This document shows, in pieces, positions 1 through 9,465 of a stretch of DNA of 64,000 nucleotides. A model generated the notes under the pieces. The model saw nothing but the letters and a program-made list of their open reading frames with translations, was not told the origin of the DNA and did not search any database. The position numbers and the translations under genes are program-made. Origin of the DNA: Nitrospira sp. UBA5699 (lineage in GTDB: Bacteria > Nitrospirota > Nitrospiria > Nitrospirales > Nitrospiraceae). Positions within the stretch are counted from its first letter, which is position 1; each line of letters starts with the position of its first letter. The stretch lies in NCBI GenBank assembly GCA_002420105.1, contig DIHJ01000050.1:4059-68058 (forward strand). Direction: 5' to 3'.

Positions 1-1773
1 CCGATCCGGTTCGGCAAGACCGGTCACGTGATGCTGATCGACAGCCGGGGCATCGTGATGAGCTGCCCGATTCTGCCGACCGGCGTCAGCCTCTCCGACA
101 ACAGCCTGATTCCTCTCGTGACCCCGATGCACCCGGGCTGGACCGCGGCCCCGAGCGACGGCCACGGCGGCCGTTCCTCTTCCATCATCGGATTCGCGCC
201 GCTGCCGGAAACGAGCCGCGCCACCAACGGGTCGCTCGACGGCGGCTCCTGGCATACCTTCGTCTGGCAATCGTCGGACGAGCTGTTCGCGCCGATCAGG
301 CACCTGTTCACCTGGATGACCGTCTTCGGATTGATCGCCCTGAGCCTCCTCGCAACGCTGGGCTACCTGGCGGCGACCCGCATCGTGACGCCGGTGCGCC
401 AGCTGCAGCAGGCCGCGCAATCGATCGGCCGCGGCGAGCTGCGGCACTCCATCGAGATCAACACCGGCGACGAGCTCGAAGCGCTGGCGGAAGAGTTCAA
501 CCGCATGAACAAACAGCTGGAGGCGGCGTTCGCCGGCCTGACGGACCAGGTCACGTTGAAGACGCAGGAAGTCCAGTACCTGCAACGGTCCACGGACCAG
601 ATTCTCGATGCCGTGCCCACGCCCGTCCTGATCGTGGACGATCAGGAGACCGTGCAGTATGTGAACCGGACGGGCCGCGAGGCCTTTCGCCTCGGCGACG
701 ATCCCGACGCCGTCGGGCGTCTGTTCGAGATCCTTCCCGTCGAGCCTTCCCAGCAGCAGCGGCTCAGGCAGGAACTCTGGAAACAGCGGACCGCGGAAAC
801 GCCGTCCGCTCCGCTGCCCGACGAGCCGGCGCCTGCCGACCAGGTCAGAGATCCGCTGGCGCCCCGAGCCGGAGCGGCGCCGGGCGGCCGGCAGGGCGAA
901 TTGCACCTGGGCCCGCACGTCTATCAATACCAGTGGTTCCGGGTGAGCGGGCGTCCCGGAGAATCCGACCGTATCGGTCTGGTCCTCCGCGACAGCACCG
1001 ACGACAGCCGGATGCAGGAAAAACTCGTCCAGGCGGAAAAATCAGGCAGCCTGGGGGTCCTCACGGCCGGCATCGGCCACGAATTGAACAACCCGCTGTT
1101 CGGCATCCTGGGCCTGGGGGAAGCGCTCCAGGAAGAACGCGATCCGGCGCGCGTCAAGTCGTACGCGCAGGACATCGTCGAACAGGGGAAACGGATGGCG
1201 GCGATCATCAGGGATTTCACCGGCGTGGCCACGCGCGAGACCTCGGATCAGCGGCAGACGGTCCACCTCGAACGGGAGATCGAACAGGCGCTGGCCGCGG
1301 TAACGGGAAGCCTGGGCACCCCGGAGTTGATCGTCGAGCGGCACTATGCCGGAGACACCACGGTCTCCGCGCTTCCGGATCAGCTCAGACAGGCATTCAC
1401 GAATCTCCTGATGAACGCCGTCCAGGCCATGAAGGGCAAGGGGCGACTGTGCCTCTCGACCACCGTGGCCGGCGACTCCGTCGTCACCACCATCGTGGAT
1501 ACGGGATCCGGCATTCCCAAACACCATCTGTCGAAGATCTTCGACCCGTTTTTCACCACCAAAGGGCAGGGCGAAGGGTCCGGGCTCGGCCTGACCGTCG
1601 CCCGTCGCATCATCAGAAAATTCGGCGGTGATATTCGTCTGGAAAGCGTCGAGGGAGCCGGCACATCCTGCATCGTCACGCTTCCGGTGATCCCCCCGCC
1701 GGCACCGTCGCCCAAGGAGGAGTCATGGACCGCTTCGGAGCGTCAGGCGTTGCAGCAGCCGTCGCATTCCTGA
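1..1773 (+). CDS. Membrane sensor histidine kinase, 5' end cut by window
   Basis: The reading frame is open from base 1, so the true start lies upstream and the visible part begins inside the extracytoplasmic sensor domain. Counting codons from base 28, a membrane helix lies at about residues 99-117, then a HAMP domain (about 118-170), a PAS-like domain (starting about 190), the HisKA dimerisation helix with phospho-acceptor His351 in GHELNNP, and a HATPase domain with N-box Asn463, DTGSGIP and GSGLGL boxes. The H-box and ATPase resemble NtrB/HydH-type kinases. Its last codons overlap the start of the DUF3365 heme protein by 49 bases, which suggests co-translation and possibly redox or ligand sensing through that protein. 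No response regulator is adjacent on the visible side. Confidence 0.9.
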   Translation, partial: PIRFGKTGHVMLIDSRGIVMSCPILPTGVSLSDNSLIPLVTPMHPGWTAAPSDGHGGRSSSIIGFAPLPETSRATNGSLDGGSWHTFVWQSSDELFAPIRHLFTWMTVFGLIALSLLATLGYLAATRIVTPVRQLQQAAQSIGRGELRHSIEINTGDELEALAEEFNRMNKQLEAAFAGLTDQVTLKTQEVQYLQRSTDQILDAVPTPVLIVDDQETVQYVNRTGREAFRLGDDPDAVGRLFEILPVEPSQQQRLRQELWKQRTAETPSAPLPDEPAPADQVRDPLAPRAGAAPGGRQGELHLGPHVYQYQWFRVSGRPGESDRIGLVLRDSTDDSRMQEKLVQAEKSGSLGVLTAGIGHELNNPLFGILGLGEALQEERDPARVKSYAQDIVEQGKRMAAIIRDFTGVATRETSDQRQTVHLEREIEQALAAVTGSLGTPELIVERHYAGDTTVSALPDQLRQAFTNLLMNAVQAMKGKGRLCLSTTVAGDSVVTTIVDTGSGIPKHHLSKIFDPFFTTKGQGEGSGLGLTVARRIIRKFGGDIRLESVEGAGTSCIVTLPVIPPPAPSPKEESWTASERQALQQPSHS

Positions 1774-2318
1774 CCGTCGGACTCTGGTGGGGCACCGCCG
1801 TCTATTCCGCCAGGGAGGAGCCCAAGCCGGCCGGGATCTCCCCGGAAAGGGTCGCGGGCTTCGTGCACGCGGTGCTCCAGGCGCACCGTACCATCTACAC
1901 CACCCACATCGTGAACCGCCTCCAGGAAAAGGGCGTCGTCGCCGCAGCGGAGCATTGGGAGCAAGAAAACGCCCTGCCGCTTCCGGCGCAGTTTCTGCAA
2001 CATTCGGGGCGGCTGGTGGCCGAGAGCGGCCAGGGAATCCGGTACCGGCTGATCGGCCTCTCGCCGATCTATCAGCGCAACGCGCCGGCGACGGACTTCG
2101 AGCGGAAGGCGCTGGAATCCTTGAATCGTGCGCCGGACGCGCCGGTGACGGGCATCGTGAGCAGCGGACGGAAGCAATACTTTCAGGCGATCTACCCGGA
2201 CCGCGCGGTCTCGACCGCCTGCATCGGCTGCCATAACAGCCACCCGCTCAGTCCGAAGCGGGACTTCAAGCTCAACGACGTCATGGGCGGCATCGCCATC
2301 ACGATCCCGATCGAGTGA
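1725..2318 (+). CDS. DUF3365 (Tll0287-like) c-type heme protein
   Basis: This 197-residue protein has an N-terminal signal or anchor helix (about residues 8-25) and a DUF3365-like domain. It carries one heme c motif, Cys166-x2-Cys169-His170, near the C-terminus, so it is expected to be exported and carry one covalent heme. DUF3365 domains are known as heme-binding PAS-like sensor modules, often fused to kinases; here the module is a separate protein whose gene overlaps the 3' end of a kinase gene. A strong ribosome-binding site (AAGGAGG) sits just before ATG 1725 and supports this start. The likely role is a periplasmic redox or gas sensor working with the upstream kinase; the partner assignment is inference. 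Confidence 0.82.
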   Translation: MDRFGASGVAAAVAFLTVGLWWGTAVYSAREEPKPAGISPERVAGFVHAVLQAHRTIYTTHIVNRLQEKGVVAAAEHWEQENALPLPAQFLQHSGRLVAESGQGIRYRLIGLSPIYQRNAPATDFERKALESLNRAPDAPVTGIVSSGRKQYFQAIYPDRAVSTACIGCHNSHPLSPKRDFKLNDVMGGIAITIPIE

Positions 2319-2335
2319 CCGCGAGGCGCATGCCG

Positions 2336-3433
2336 TCATGAAGGCATCGCGGTTTCTGCCGGCGGAGCCGTACCGGTCTCGGAGTACTGTTCGCGGTAGA
2401 TGTCCAGCGCCGTGATCAACAGGCTGACCATAACGGGTCCGATGAACAGCCCGATGATCCCGTAGAGCGCCAGCCCGCCGAGGACGCTGAAGACGAGAAA
2501 GAACACGGGGATCTGGACTTCCTGCCCGATCAGCCAGGGCCGCAGGATCTGATCGACCATGGACACCACCCCGATCCCCCACCCCGCCATCATCAGAGCT
2601 TTCCACAAAGACGCGCCCCAGAGCAGATAGAGCGCGACCGGGCCCCAGATCAGCGCCGTTCCCCCGAACGGCAGCGGCGCCAGGATGACGGTCAGCGCCG
2701 TGAGGACCACCGGAAAGGGCACTCCCAGAGCCACATAGGCGATTCCCGCGAGCAGGCCCTGCACGATCGCCGTGAGAAACATCCCTTTCACGACGGCGAG
2801 CACGGTCCGGTCCACGCGGGTGAAAATCTTCTCCTTATGCGACGCGTCCATCGGAATCACGTCCCGGAGCGCCGAGAGCCATCGACGGCCGTCCTTGAAC
2901 AGGAAGAAGAGCGCGAACAGCATGAGGATGAAATCGGTCACGAGCAGGAACGCGTTTTTCAACAGATCCCCCGCCTGGTCCAGAAGGAACCGGCTGACGA
3001 AGGTCGCCCCGGCCATGAGCCCCTGTTCAACCGTGTCGGCCTGCCACAGCTCTCCGCCGGCGATCCGATCGAAGGCCCACCCGAGCAGCGGCAGGGTCCG
3101 CAACTGGTCCGGGAGCCGGTGGAGTCCTCCCCCGGCAACCCAGGCGCGCACGGCCTGCTCGGCCGCCGCCGCTTCATGCACCAGCAACACTCCCAACAGG
3201 GAAACCGGGATCACGACGAGGGCCAGCACCAGGGCGGTGAGACAGGCGGCCGACAGCACGGCTCTCCCGCGAAACAGCCGGGTCAGACGGTCGTGGATCG
3301 GAAACGTGACCTGCGCCAACAGCGCGGCCCAGAGGATCGGGAACAGAAAGGGAAGAAACATGAGGGCGATCTGATACAGGAGCAGGACCAGCAGGGCGAA
3401 AAAGACGGCGGTGAAGAGTTGCGGTCTGGTCAT
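2336..3433 (-). CDS. AI-2E family (PerM-like) transporter
   Basis: This 365-residue integral membrane protein has the AI-2E transporter/PerM layout: two N-terminal hydrophobic segments, a soluble stretch, then a cluster of helices with the family's Pro/Gly-rich segments (ILAPLPFGGTALIWGP region) and a C-terminal GLFIGPVMVSLL helix. Length is normal for the family. Members are proposed to export small molecules or ions (some are Na+/H+ antiporters), so no substrate can be named. It ends 17 bases from the convergent DUF3365 gene and lies downstream of the bactofilin gene on the same strand, about 60 bases away. Confidence 0.85.
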   Translation of the reverse strand: MTRPQLFTAVFFALLVLLLYQIALMFLPFLFPILWAALLAQVTFPIHDRLTRLFRGRAVLSAACLTALVLALVVIPVSLLGVLLVHEAAAAEQAVRAWVAGGGLHRLPDQLRTLPLLGWAFDRIAGGELWQADTVEQGLMAGATFVSRFLLDQAGDLLKNAFLLVTDFILMLFALFFLFKDGRRWLSALRDVIPMDASHKEKIFTRVDRTVLAVVKGMFLTAIVQGLLAGIAYVALGVPFPVVLTALTVILAPLPFGGTALIWGPVALYLLWGASLWKALMMAGWGIGVVSMVDQILRPWLIGQEVQIPVFFLVFSVLGGLALYGIIGLFIGPVMVSLLITALDIYREQYSETGTAPPAETAMPS

Positions 3434-3494
3434 GGGTCAGGCGGGAGCATCAAACCCGGCGACGTCGCGCGCCGCCGGCATGGGAGGTGACGCC

Positions 3495-3938
3495 CTACCC
3501 GTTCGCTTCCTGGTCGAGCACCGCCACCTGCTTGGGGCGACGGGTGGACAGGTCCCGAACGGCGCCCGTGAGCTTGGGCAACTCGTCGGGCCAGGCGGTG
3601 ACGCCCATATCGGTCACCCCCTGAAGCTTCGCGCCCTCTTCCATCATGAGCACCGGGGCATGGACTTCGCCGATGAGGATCGCGGTTTTCAGCAGCTGCA
3701 CGCGCTCGACCGCGGTGACCGTCGCCTTGATCCGGCCGCTGCTGACCACCGTCCCCGCCGAGATGGTTCCCTGGACCAATCCGTCTTCGCCGATGATGAC
3801 CTGGCCTTTGGTATGGATGTCGCCATCGAGACGCCCGTCGATCCGCACGGTGCCCTCGACCCGGATCTCGCCCTTGAGCTGCACCCCTTTGGCCAGGAGG
3901 GTGATGTTGTCGTCGCCGCCGAATCCGTTTTTCTTCAT
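3495..3938 (-). CDS. Bactofilin family polymer-forming protein
   Basis: This 147-residue protein consists mainly of a bactofilin (DUF583) beta-helix at about residues 12-115. Short repeats of hydrophobic-Gly pattern are visible (KGQVIIGEDG, GTISAGTVVSSG, LIGEVHAPVL). Bactofilins polymerise without nucleotide into membrane-associated filaments that position cell-wall enzymes. The short tails on either side are typical. The gene has a ribosome-binding site (GAGGAG) before ATG 3938. It lies just downstream of a PBP1b gene on the same strand, which fits a cell-wall role, though the 100-base gap may hold its own promoter. Confidence 0.9.
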   Translation of the reverse strand: MKKNGFGGDDNITLLAKGVQLKGEIRVEGTVRIDGRLDGDIHTKGQVIIGEDGLVQGTISAGTVVSSGRIKATVTAVERVQLLKTAILIGEVHAPVLMMEEGAKLQGVTDMGVTAWPDELPKLTGAVRDLSTRRPKQVAVLDQEANG

Positions 3939-4042
3939 GCGTGACTCCTCTCTGCTCGAATGTCACCGCCAGCTTACACTAATCGCGGCCCGCCGACCTA
4001 GCAGATTGTTGAAAGGGGGCCGGCCGCGCCCGGTCCATCCGG

Positions 4043-6343
4043 TCACGAGAACCCGAACGTCTGGCGGAGACGCTCCCAGAGCCCGCCGCCGTGCACCTCA
4101 CAATAGACGTCCGGCGCCGTGCCGTCGATGAAGACTTCGTTCACCTGCTCGGGGCACTGAGAGGTCGCCAGCTGTCCCGTTTTGGGATCGATGGCGCGCA
4201 CGACGATGCCGGAGGGCTGAGGGAACGGCGGCGCCTGTTCGGGAAACATCCGCCTGGCGACGTCCATCCAGATCGGCAGCGCCGCCTGCGCGCCCGTCAA
4301 CCGCACAGGTTGTTCGTCGTCGAAGCCGACCCAGACGCCGATGACGGCATCCGATGCGTACCCGATAAACCAGGCATCGCGATACCCGTCGGTCGTGCCG
4401 GTCTTGCCGGCGACCGCGCCGGTGAGGCCCAGCGCCTTCGCCCTGGCGGCCGTCCCCCGTTGAATCACCCCCTCCAGCAACGAGGTCACCAGGTAGGCCG
4501 CCTGAGGTGACACGGCCTGACGGCGATCGGGCACGGCGCTCCACAAGGCGGTTCCGTCACGATCGGACGTCGCGCGGACGGTGGTCGGGCGGACCCAGAC
4601 GCCGCCGTTTGCAATCGCTCCGTAGGCCGACGTCATCTCCAGGAGCGACACGGCCGGGCTTCCCAGCGCCACGGACAAATCGTCCGTGAGAGGCGCCGTC
4701 ACGCCAAGCTGACGGACCACGTCGTTGACGGACTGAATCCCGACGGCTTTCGCCACGCGCACCGCCGGCACGTTGAGGGACTGCTCCAACGCATGACGCA
4801 ACGTCACGTTTCCGCGAAACTGCCGGTCGTAGTTCTGAGGCGCCCAGGTCCCGGCCTCCGATTCGAAGGTGACCGGTTCGTCGGCCAACAGGCTGGCAGG
4901 CGTCAGATAGGGTTGTTTCCCGTTCCGGCTCGCTTCGAACGCCGCAAGATAGACGAAGGGCTTGAACAGCGAACCGGCCTGACGACGCGCCTGCACCGCC
5001 CGATTGAACTGACTGATGCGGTAATCCCGCCCTCCGACCAGCGCCAAAATCGCCCCCGTCGACGGATCCAGCGCCACCACCGCGCCCTGCACCGGCTGCT
5101 CGGCCTTCTTGAGCGGCGGATGGCTCCGCTCGAGTCTGGCCAACCCGTTCTCCAGCGCTTCCGCCGCCGCCTGCTGCACGAGCGGATCGAGCGTGCTGTC
5201 GATGCGCAGGCCTTCCGGCAACGGCGTGCCGCCGGATTCCTCGACCTGTTTCAGGACCGTATCCACAAAATACGGAGCGTCGGCCAGGGCATCGTCCGGC
5301 GGCGCCACGCGAACCGGCTGATTCACCGCCCGTCGCCATTCCTCTTCCGTCACATGACCGAGGTCCCGCAGCAGACGCAGCACCACGTCTCGACGCTGCT
5401 GCGCCAGCGCGAGGTGCTTCGTGGGGGCGTAGGTATTCGGCCCCTTGATCAATCCGGCGATCACGGCGATCTCGCCGGCCGTGAGTTCCTGGAGGGATTT
5501 TCCGAAGTACCGGTGCGCCGCCTCCCCGACGCCGTAGATCGACACGAATCCGGCCTGCCCCAGATAGATTTCGTTCAGGTAGCTCTCGAGAATGTCCTGC
5601 TTGCGGTACTTGGTCTCGAGCACCACGGCCGCAAGCGCTTCTTTCACTTTCCGGACGAACGTCCGCTGCGGCGAATAAAACAGATTCTTGGCGAGTTGCT
5701 GGGTGATCGTGCTGCCTCCCTGCACCACCCCCCCCTTGGTCAGGTTCCTCCAGACCGCGCGGCCGATGGCGACGGGATCGATCCCCACATGGGAATAGAA
5801 CCGCCGGTCCTCCACGGCCAACACCGCGTCGACAAGGCGGGGAGGAATCCGGGACAGCGGGATCCATTCGCGCACTTGACGCGATGCGCCCCGCAGCCCG
5901 CTGATCAGTTCCGGCTCGAGAAAGACGGGGAAAATCGGACTCCGGTCGGGCTCCGACAACACCTGGATCGCCACGCCCTCCTCGAACTCCACCGTGACCA
6001 TGGAGGCTTTGATGTGGGTGTCCGGCTGCGCGTGCAGGTACAGGGTCAGACTGGAGGGCGTGAACTGATAGTCGCCGGGCGCGGTCACCGGACCGGTGAC
6101 CGCCCGGTATCCGAGCCGTTGCAACCGCTCGGGCAGCCGAGCGGCTTTCAGCGAAAGACCCGTCTTGAGCTGGAACGGCGCCGCATAGAGACGCAGCGGC
6201 GGATGGTCCTCGCTCTTGGGCAGTTCCAGGAACGTCGCGAGGTAGGCCCCGTACAAGCCGAGCGCCGCCGCCAGCCCGGCGATTCCCGAGCATCCGAACA
6301 CGGCCAGACGCTTCAGCCGGCGATTGAAAAGTGATGAACGCAT
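4043..6343 (-). CDS. mrcB: Bifunctional penicillin-binding protein 1b
   Basis: This protein of about 766 residues makes peptidoglycan by polymerising lipid II and cross-linking stem peptides at the outer face of the inner membrane. Order: one N-terminal membrane helix (about 10-35), a UB2H-like domain (about 45-140) that aligns with that of E. coli PBP1b, a GT51 transglycosylase domain with catalytic Glu178 (EDRRFYSH) and GGSTITQQLAKNLF, then a transpeptidase domain with SLFK (Ser458), SLN and KTGTT motifs. The UB2H region is the reason for calling PBP1b rather than PBP1a. I chose ATG 6343 because the helix follows it directly; an in-frame start 12 codons upstream exists. UB2H in E. coli binds LpoB; no LpoB-like gene is seen here. 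Confidence 0.92.
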   Translation of the reverse strand: MRSSLFNRRLKRLAVFGCSGIAGLAAALGLYGAYLATFLELPKSEDHPPLRLYAAPFQLKTGLSLKAARLPERLQRLGYRAVTGPVTAPGDYQFTPSSLTLYLHAQPDTHIKASMVTVEFEEGVAIQVLSEPDRSPIFPVFLEPELISGLRGASRQVREWIPLSRIPPRLVDAVLAVEDRRFYSHVGIDPVAIGRAVWRNLTKGGVVQGGSTITQQLAKNLFYSPQRTFVRKVKEALAAVVLETKYRKQDILESYLNEIYLGQAGFVSIYGVGEAAHRYFGKSLQELTAGEIAVIAGLIKGPNTYAPTKHLALAQQRRDVVLRLLRDLGHVTEEEWRRAVNQPVRVAPPDDALADAPYFVDTVLKQVEESGGTPLPEGLRIDSTLDPLVQQAAAEALENGLARLERSHPPLKKAEQPVQGAVVALDPSTGAILALVGGRDYRISQFNRAVQARRQAGSLFKPFVYLAAFEASRNGKQPYLTPASLLADEPVTFESEAGTWAPQNYDRQFRGNVTLRHALEQSLNVPAVRVAKAVGIQSVNDVVRQLGVTAPLTDDLSVALGSPAVSLLEMTSAYGAIANGGVWVRPTTVRATSDRDGTALWSAVPDRRQAVSPQAAYLVTSLLEGVIQRGTAARAKALGLTGAVAGKTGTTDGYRDAWFIGYASDAVIGVWVGFDDEQPVRLTGAQAALPIWMDVARRMFPEQAPPFPQPSGIVVRAIDPKTGQLATSQCPEQVNEVFIDGTAPDVYCEVHGGGLWERLRQTFGFS

Positions 6344-6605
6344 GGCACCCGGTGACAGAATACCCGACCCCCCGCCCAAAAGCGATGACGCGCGCGACGG
6401 ATCACCCGGGGCAAGACCGGATCGCTCCTCCGTAAGGAGCGGCCGTGCTCAAGACTCCCGGCGCGACGCCGGCTTGCGGTCGTGAAGCAATCGTGGTACT
6501 GAGTCCTGCCGGTTCAGACGGCTCCCTCCCGGTCGTCAACGTCCCGGTGCGACGCGGAGGCACGCCGACCCCGAACGCGGGTGCGGGAAGGGCAGGCCGA
6601 CCGGC

Positions 6606-8036
6606 TCACGCCTGGGACCCGCCGCGGGGCAGCGGCCGGTCCGGAAGCGCCAGTGATCCGACCGCCATGGCCGCCGCAGAAGCGAGCAGGCCGGGCAACT
6701 GCGGCGGCCACAGCGCATCGGCCGGTCCCGCGATTTCCAGCGCCAGCCAGACGGTCAGTCCGGCCAGCACCGCGCACAACGCGCCGCCGGTCGTGGCCCG
6801 CTTCCAGAACAATCCGGCGCACAAGGGAACGAAGGCGGCCACCAGGGTCACCTTGTAGGTGTTGACCACCAGCTTGTAGATGCTGGCGTCGGAACTCAAC
6901 GCGATCGCCAGCACCACCGCCGCAAAGCAGACGAGCACGACGCGCATGGTCCGCAGGAGCGCCCACTCATCCATATGGGACAATGCCCCCTTGATGACAT
7001 TTTCACTCAGAATGACCGACGGGGCGAGCAGCGTGGCGCTGGAACAACTCATGACGGCGGAAAGCACCGCGCCGAAAAACAGCACCTGGGCGAACGCCGG
7101 AGTGTGCTCGACGATCAGCGTCGGCAGCACCAGTTGGGAATCCTGCTCCAGCAGGGTTCCGAATTTCACCGGATCGACCAGCAGCGCGGCGTAGGCGAGA
7201 AACATCGGAACGAAGCAAAAACAGAAGTAGAGTCCGGCGCCCAGCAGCGAGCCGCGAACCGCCGTGCGTTCGTCTTTCGCGGAGGTGATGCGCTGAAAGA
7301 CGTCCTGCTGCGGAATGGATCCGAGCATCATCGTCACCCCGGCGCCGACGAACGGAATCCAGGCCTGCAGACCGGCCGCAGGAAAGAACTCCAATTTTCC
7401 CGCCTGCGCCGCATGACCGATCACCGCCCCGGCGCCGCCGGTCAGATCGCTCACTGCATTCACGATATAGAGCAGGCCGCCCATGATGACGGTGATCTGC
7501 ACGAAATCCAGAATCGCGACGGAAAACATCCCCCCGAACGTCGTATAGGTGAGGACGATCAAGGCGCCGATCACCATGCCGGCCTTCTGACTCACCACGC
7601 CGTCGCTGACCACGTTCAGCACGAGCCCCAGCACTTTGAATTGCGCCGCGACCCAGCCGAGATAGGACGCCACGATGCAGAGCGTACAGAGCACTTCCAC
7701 CCGACGGTCGAAGCGGAGCCGATAGTAGTCGCCGACCGTCAGCAGATTGAGCCGATAGAAGCGCGGCGCGAAGAACAGGCCGGCGAGAATCAGACACAGA
7801 CTCGATCCGAACGGATCGGCAACGACGCCTCGCAGTCCCTCTTTGGCAAAGGTCGCCGAGATCCCCATCACCGCCTCGGCGCCGAACCAGGTGGCGAACA
7901 CCGTGGCCGTCACGACCGGAAGCGGGAGGCTCCGGCCGGCGACGGCGAAATCTTTGGCATTATGCACGCGGGTCGCGGCATAGAGGCCGATGCCGACCGA
8001 GACCGCCAGGTAGAGGATGACGAAGGCGAGAATCAT
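6606..8036 (-). CDS. Sodium:solute symporter (SSS) family protein
   Basis: This protein of about 476 residues has about 13 hydrophobic segments in the SSS (SLC5-like) arrangement. It opens with ILYLAVSVGIGLYAATR and carries the family's AGRSLPLPVVTATVFATWFG loop near the N-terminus. It should couple Na+ entry to uptake of an organic solute; the substrate cannot be read from the sequence (related branches carry proline, pantothenate, acetate or choline). I placed the start at ATG 8036 because the residues before it are Arg/Gly-rich and unlike the family. A pair of inverted repeats at 6423-6441 downstream is too weak to call a terminator. Confidence 0.88.
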   Translation of the reverse strand: MILAFVILYLAVSVGIGLYAATRVHNAKDFAVAGRSLPLPVVTATVFATWFGAEAVMGISATFAKEGLRGVVADPFGSSLCLILAGLFFAPRFYRLNLLTVGDYYRLRFDRRVEVLCTLCIVASYLGWVAAQFKVLGLVLNVVSDGVVSQKAGMVIGALIVLTYTTFGGMFSVAILDFVQITVIMGGLLYIVNAVSDLTGGAGAVIGHAAQAGKLEFFPAAGLQAWIPFVGAGVTMMLGSIPQQDVFQRITSAKDERTAVRGSLLGAGLYFCFCFVPMFLAYAALLVDPVKFGTLLEQDSQLVLPTLIVEHTPAFAQVLFFGAVLSAVMSCSSATLLAPSVILSENVIKGALSHMDEWALLRTMRVVLVCFAAVVLAIALSSDASIYKLVVNTYKVTLVAAFVPLCAGLFWKRATTGGALCAVLAGLTVWLALEIAGPADALWPPQLPGLLASAAAMAVGSLALPDRPLPRGGSQA

Positions 8037-8144
8037 GCGGGGTTGGACACGGAGTGTACCGGTGCGCGAAGCGGGGCGCAACTCTCGGCCGGAGATGCGG
8101 CCGGGAGGCCGGCCCCCTGACCGGCCTCCCGGCACGGCGCGCCG

Positions 8145-8546
8145 TTACTGAATCGCGCCCTCCTGCTTGTTCTGTTCCCCTTTGCGCTCGTCCTTGTCGT
8201 CGTCATCGTCCTTGCTTTTGTCGCGCCCCTGCTTCCGCGCTTTCTTTTCGGCTTTCCGCTTCTCCTTTTCGGCCTTGCGCTCGGCCTTCCGGCGTTCCTT
8301 TTCCGCCTTCCGTTCGGCCTTGTCGCGATGACGGTCCCCGCCCCTCCGCTGTTCTCCCTCCTGCTTCATCTCGCCGCCTGAGGGAACCGGAGCCGGCGCC
8401 GGCGCGGGGGCAGGAGCCGGAGTGGAGGCCGGCGGTGCCGGCGGAACCTGAATCTGCTGGGCCGGAACCGGCTCCTGGGCGAACGTCGCCACCCCGAACA
8501 CGAGGGCAACGGCAATGGCTGAAACCTGCACGGTCACGGGACGCAT
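8145..8546 (-). CDS. Secreted Ala/Pro- and Lys/Glu/Arg-rich low-complexity protein
   Basis: This 133-residue protein starts at ATG 8546 behind a strong ribosome-binding site (GAAGGAGG). A signal peptide (about 1-24) is followed by a Pro/Ala linker (about 30-55) and a highly charged tract (about 65-120) with tandem copies of a KAERKAEK-type heptamer-like unit, then an Asp/Lys run (SKDDDDDKDERK). No family is recognisable. The composition suggests an extended or coiled charged rod in the periplasm or on the surface, possibly binding metal, polyanions or peptidoglycan. The repeats are also visible in the DNA, so the tract may vary in length between strains. Confidence 0.7.
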   Translation of the reverse strand: MRPVTVQVSAIAVALVFGVATFAQEPVPAQQIQVPPAPPASTPAPAPAPAPAPVPSGGEMKQEGEQRRGGDRHRDKAERKAEKERRKAERKAEKEKRKAEKKARKQGRDKSKDDDDDKDERKGEQNKQEGAIQ

Positions 8547-8596
8547 ACTCGAACCTCCTTCGGTGAAGTTAAGGGCCGGAGCCCGGGTCACGCGCC

Positions 8597-8627
8597 TCTA
8601 TACGCCACATTTCTCGGAAAGAGGCAA
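8597..8627 (-). promoter_or_regulatory. Possible sigma-70 promoter for the charged secreted protein
   Basis: On the minus strand TTGCCT (8627-8622) and TATAGA (8602-8597) are separated by 19 bases. The -10 ends about 50 bases before ATG 8546. The spacer is long, so this is a weak call. Confidence 0.3.
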
Positions 8628-8672
8628 GCCCCTGCCGCGCAGCGCAGGCTTCACCGGCTAGACACAAATCTC

Positions 8673-8701
8673 TTGAGCCTCCTTCCGAGATGGCTTACTG
8701 T
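8673..8701 (+). promoter_or_regulatory. Possible sigma-70 promoter for the FKBP gene
   Basis: TTGAGC (8673-8678) and TACTGT (8696-8701) have a 17-base spacer and lie 61 bases before ATG 8762. The -10 matches the consensus only partly. Confidence 0.35.
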
Positions 8702-8761
8702 ACGGTGGCGGTTCACTCCTGTGATCATCCCTGCGGATCACACACACAGAAAGGACGTTTC

Positions 8762-9448
8762 ATGCGTATTGCGACGGTATGTCTCGCCGGGCTGCTGAGC
8801 CTCGTATTCACTCAAGACATCGCGAAGGCCGCGGACCCCGCGACGGACGACCAGAAGAGTTTTTATGCCCTCGGCCTGGCGATCAGCCAATCCCTGGGAG
8901 GGTTTGCGCTGAGTGAAGCCGAGCTGGAATTCGTGAAGGCCGGCCTGACGGACGGCGTGCTCAAGAAATCCCCGAAGGTCGACCTGCAAGCCTACGGACC
9001 GAAGGTGAACCAGATCCAACAAACCCGCGTCGCGGCGCAGGCGGAAGCCGAGAAGAAGACCGGTGCCGCCTTCCTGGCGAAGGCCGCGGGAGAGACCGGC
9101 GCGAAGAAAACCGAATCCGGCATCGTGCTCACCACGATCAAGGAGGGGAAAGGCGCCTCGCCGAAAGCCACGGATACGGTGAAGGTCCACTATCACGGCA
9201 CGCTGATCGACGGAACCGTGTTTGACAGTTCCGTCAAACGGGGCGAGCCGGCCACATTCCCGTTGAATCAGGTCATCAAGTGCTGGACCGAGGGCGTGCA
9301 GCTGATGAAGGTCGGGGGGAAGAGCAAGCTGGTCTGCCCGTCGGCGCTGGCCTACGGAGACCGCGGTGCCCCGCCGAACATCAAGCCCGGCGCCACGCTC
9401 ATCTTCGAAGTGGAATTACTGGACATCGAGAAGGGCGAGAAGAAATAG
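8762..9448 (+). CDS. Periplasmic FKBP-type peptidyl-prolyl isomerase
   Basis: This 228-residue protein has a signal peptide ending about AKA|AD (residue 23), an N-terminal Mip/FkpA-like helical dimerisation region (about 30-115), and a C-terminal FKBP domain (about 120-225). The domain shows [18 protein letters not shown], the WTEGVQLM segment and the [25 protein letters not shown] core. It should catalyse prolyl cis-trans isomerisation and act as a chaperone for envelope proteins. ATG 8762 was chosen over an upstream in-frame start because of AGAAAGGA before it and the signal peptide directly after it. A strong hairpin follows the stop. Confidence 0.92.
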   Translation: MRIATVCLAGLLSLVFTQDIAKAADPATDDQKSFYALGLAISQSLGGFALSEAELEFVKAGLTDGVLKKSPKVDLQAYGPKVNQIQQTRVAAQAEAEKKTGAAFLAKAAGETGAKKTESGIVLTTIKEGKGASPKATDTVKVHYHGTLIDGTVFDSSVKRGEPATFPLNQVIKCWTEGVQLMKVGGKSKLVCPSALAYGDRGAPPNIKPGATLIFEVELLDIEKGEKK

Positions 9449-9465
9449 TCGCCCACGGATCCGAT

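Noticed and set aside
4557..6334. Long frames on both strands overlapping the PBP1b gene (minus 4557-6293, plus 4793-6334)
   Set aside because: PBP1b has every catalytic motif in its own frame; the others are shadows.
6423..6441. Hairpin CGCTCCT/AGGAGCG as a terminator of the symporter gene
   Set aside because: Only seven base pairs, no U-tract, and over 150 bases from the stop.
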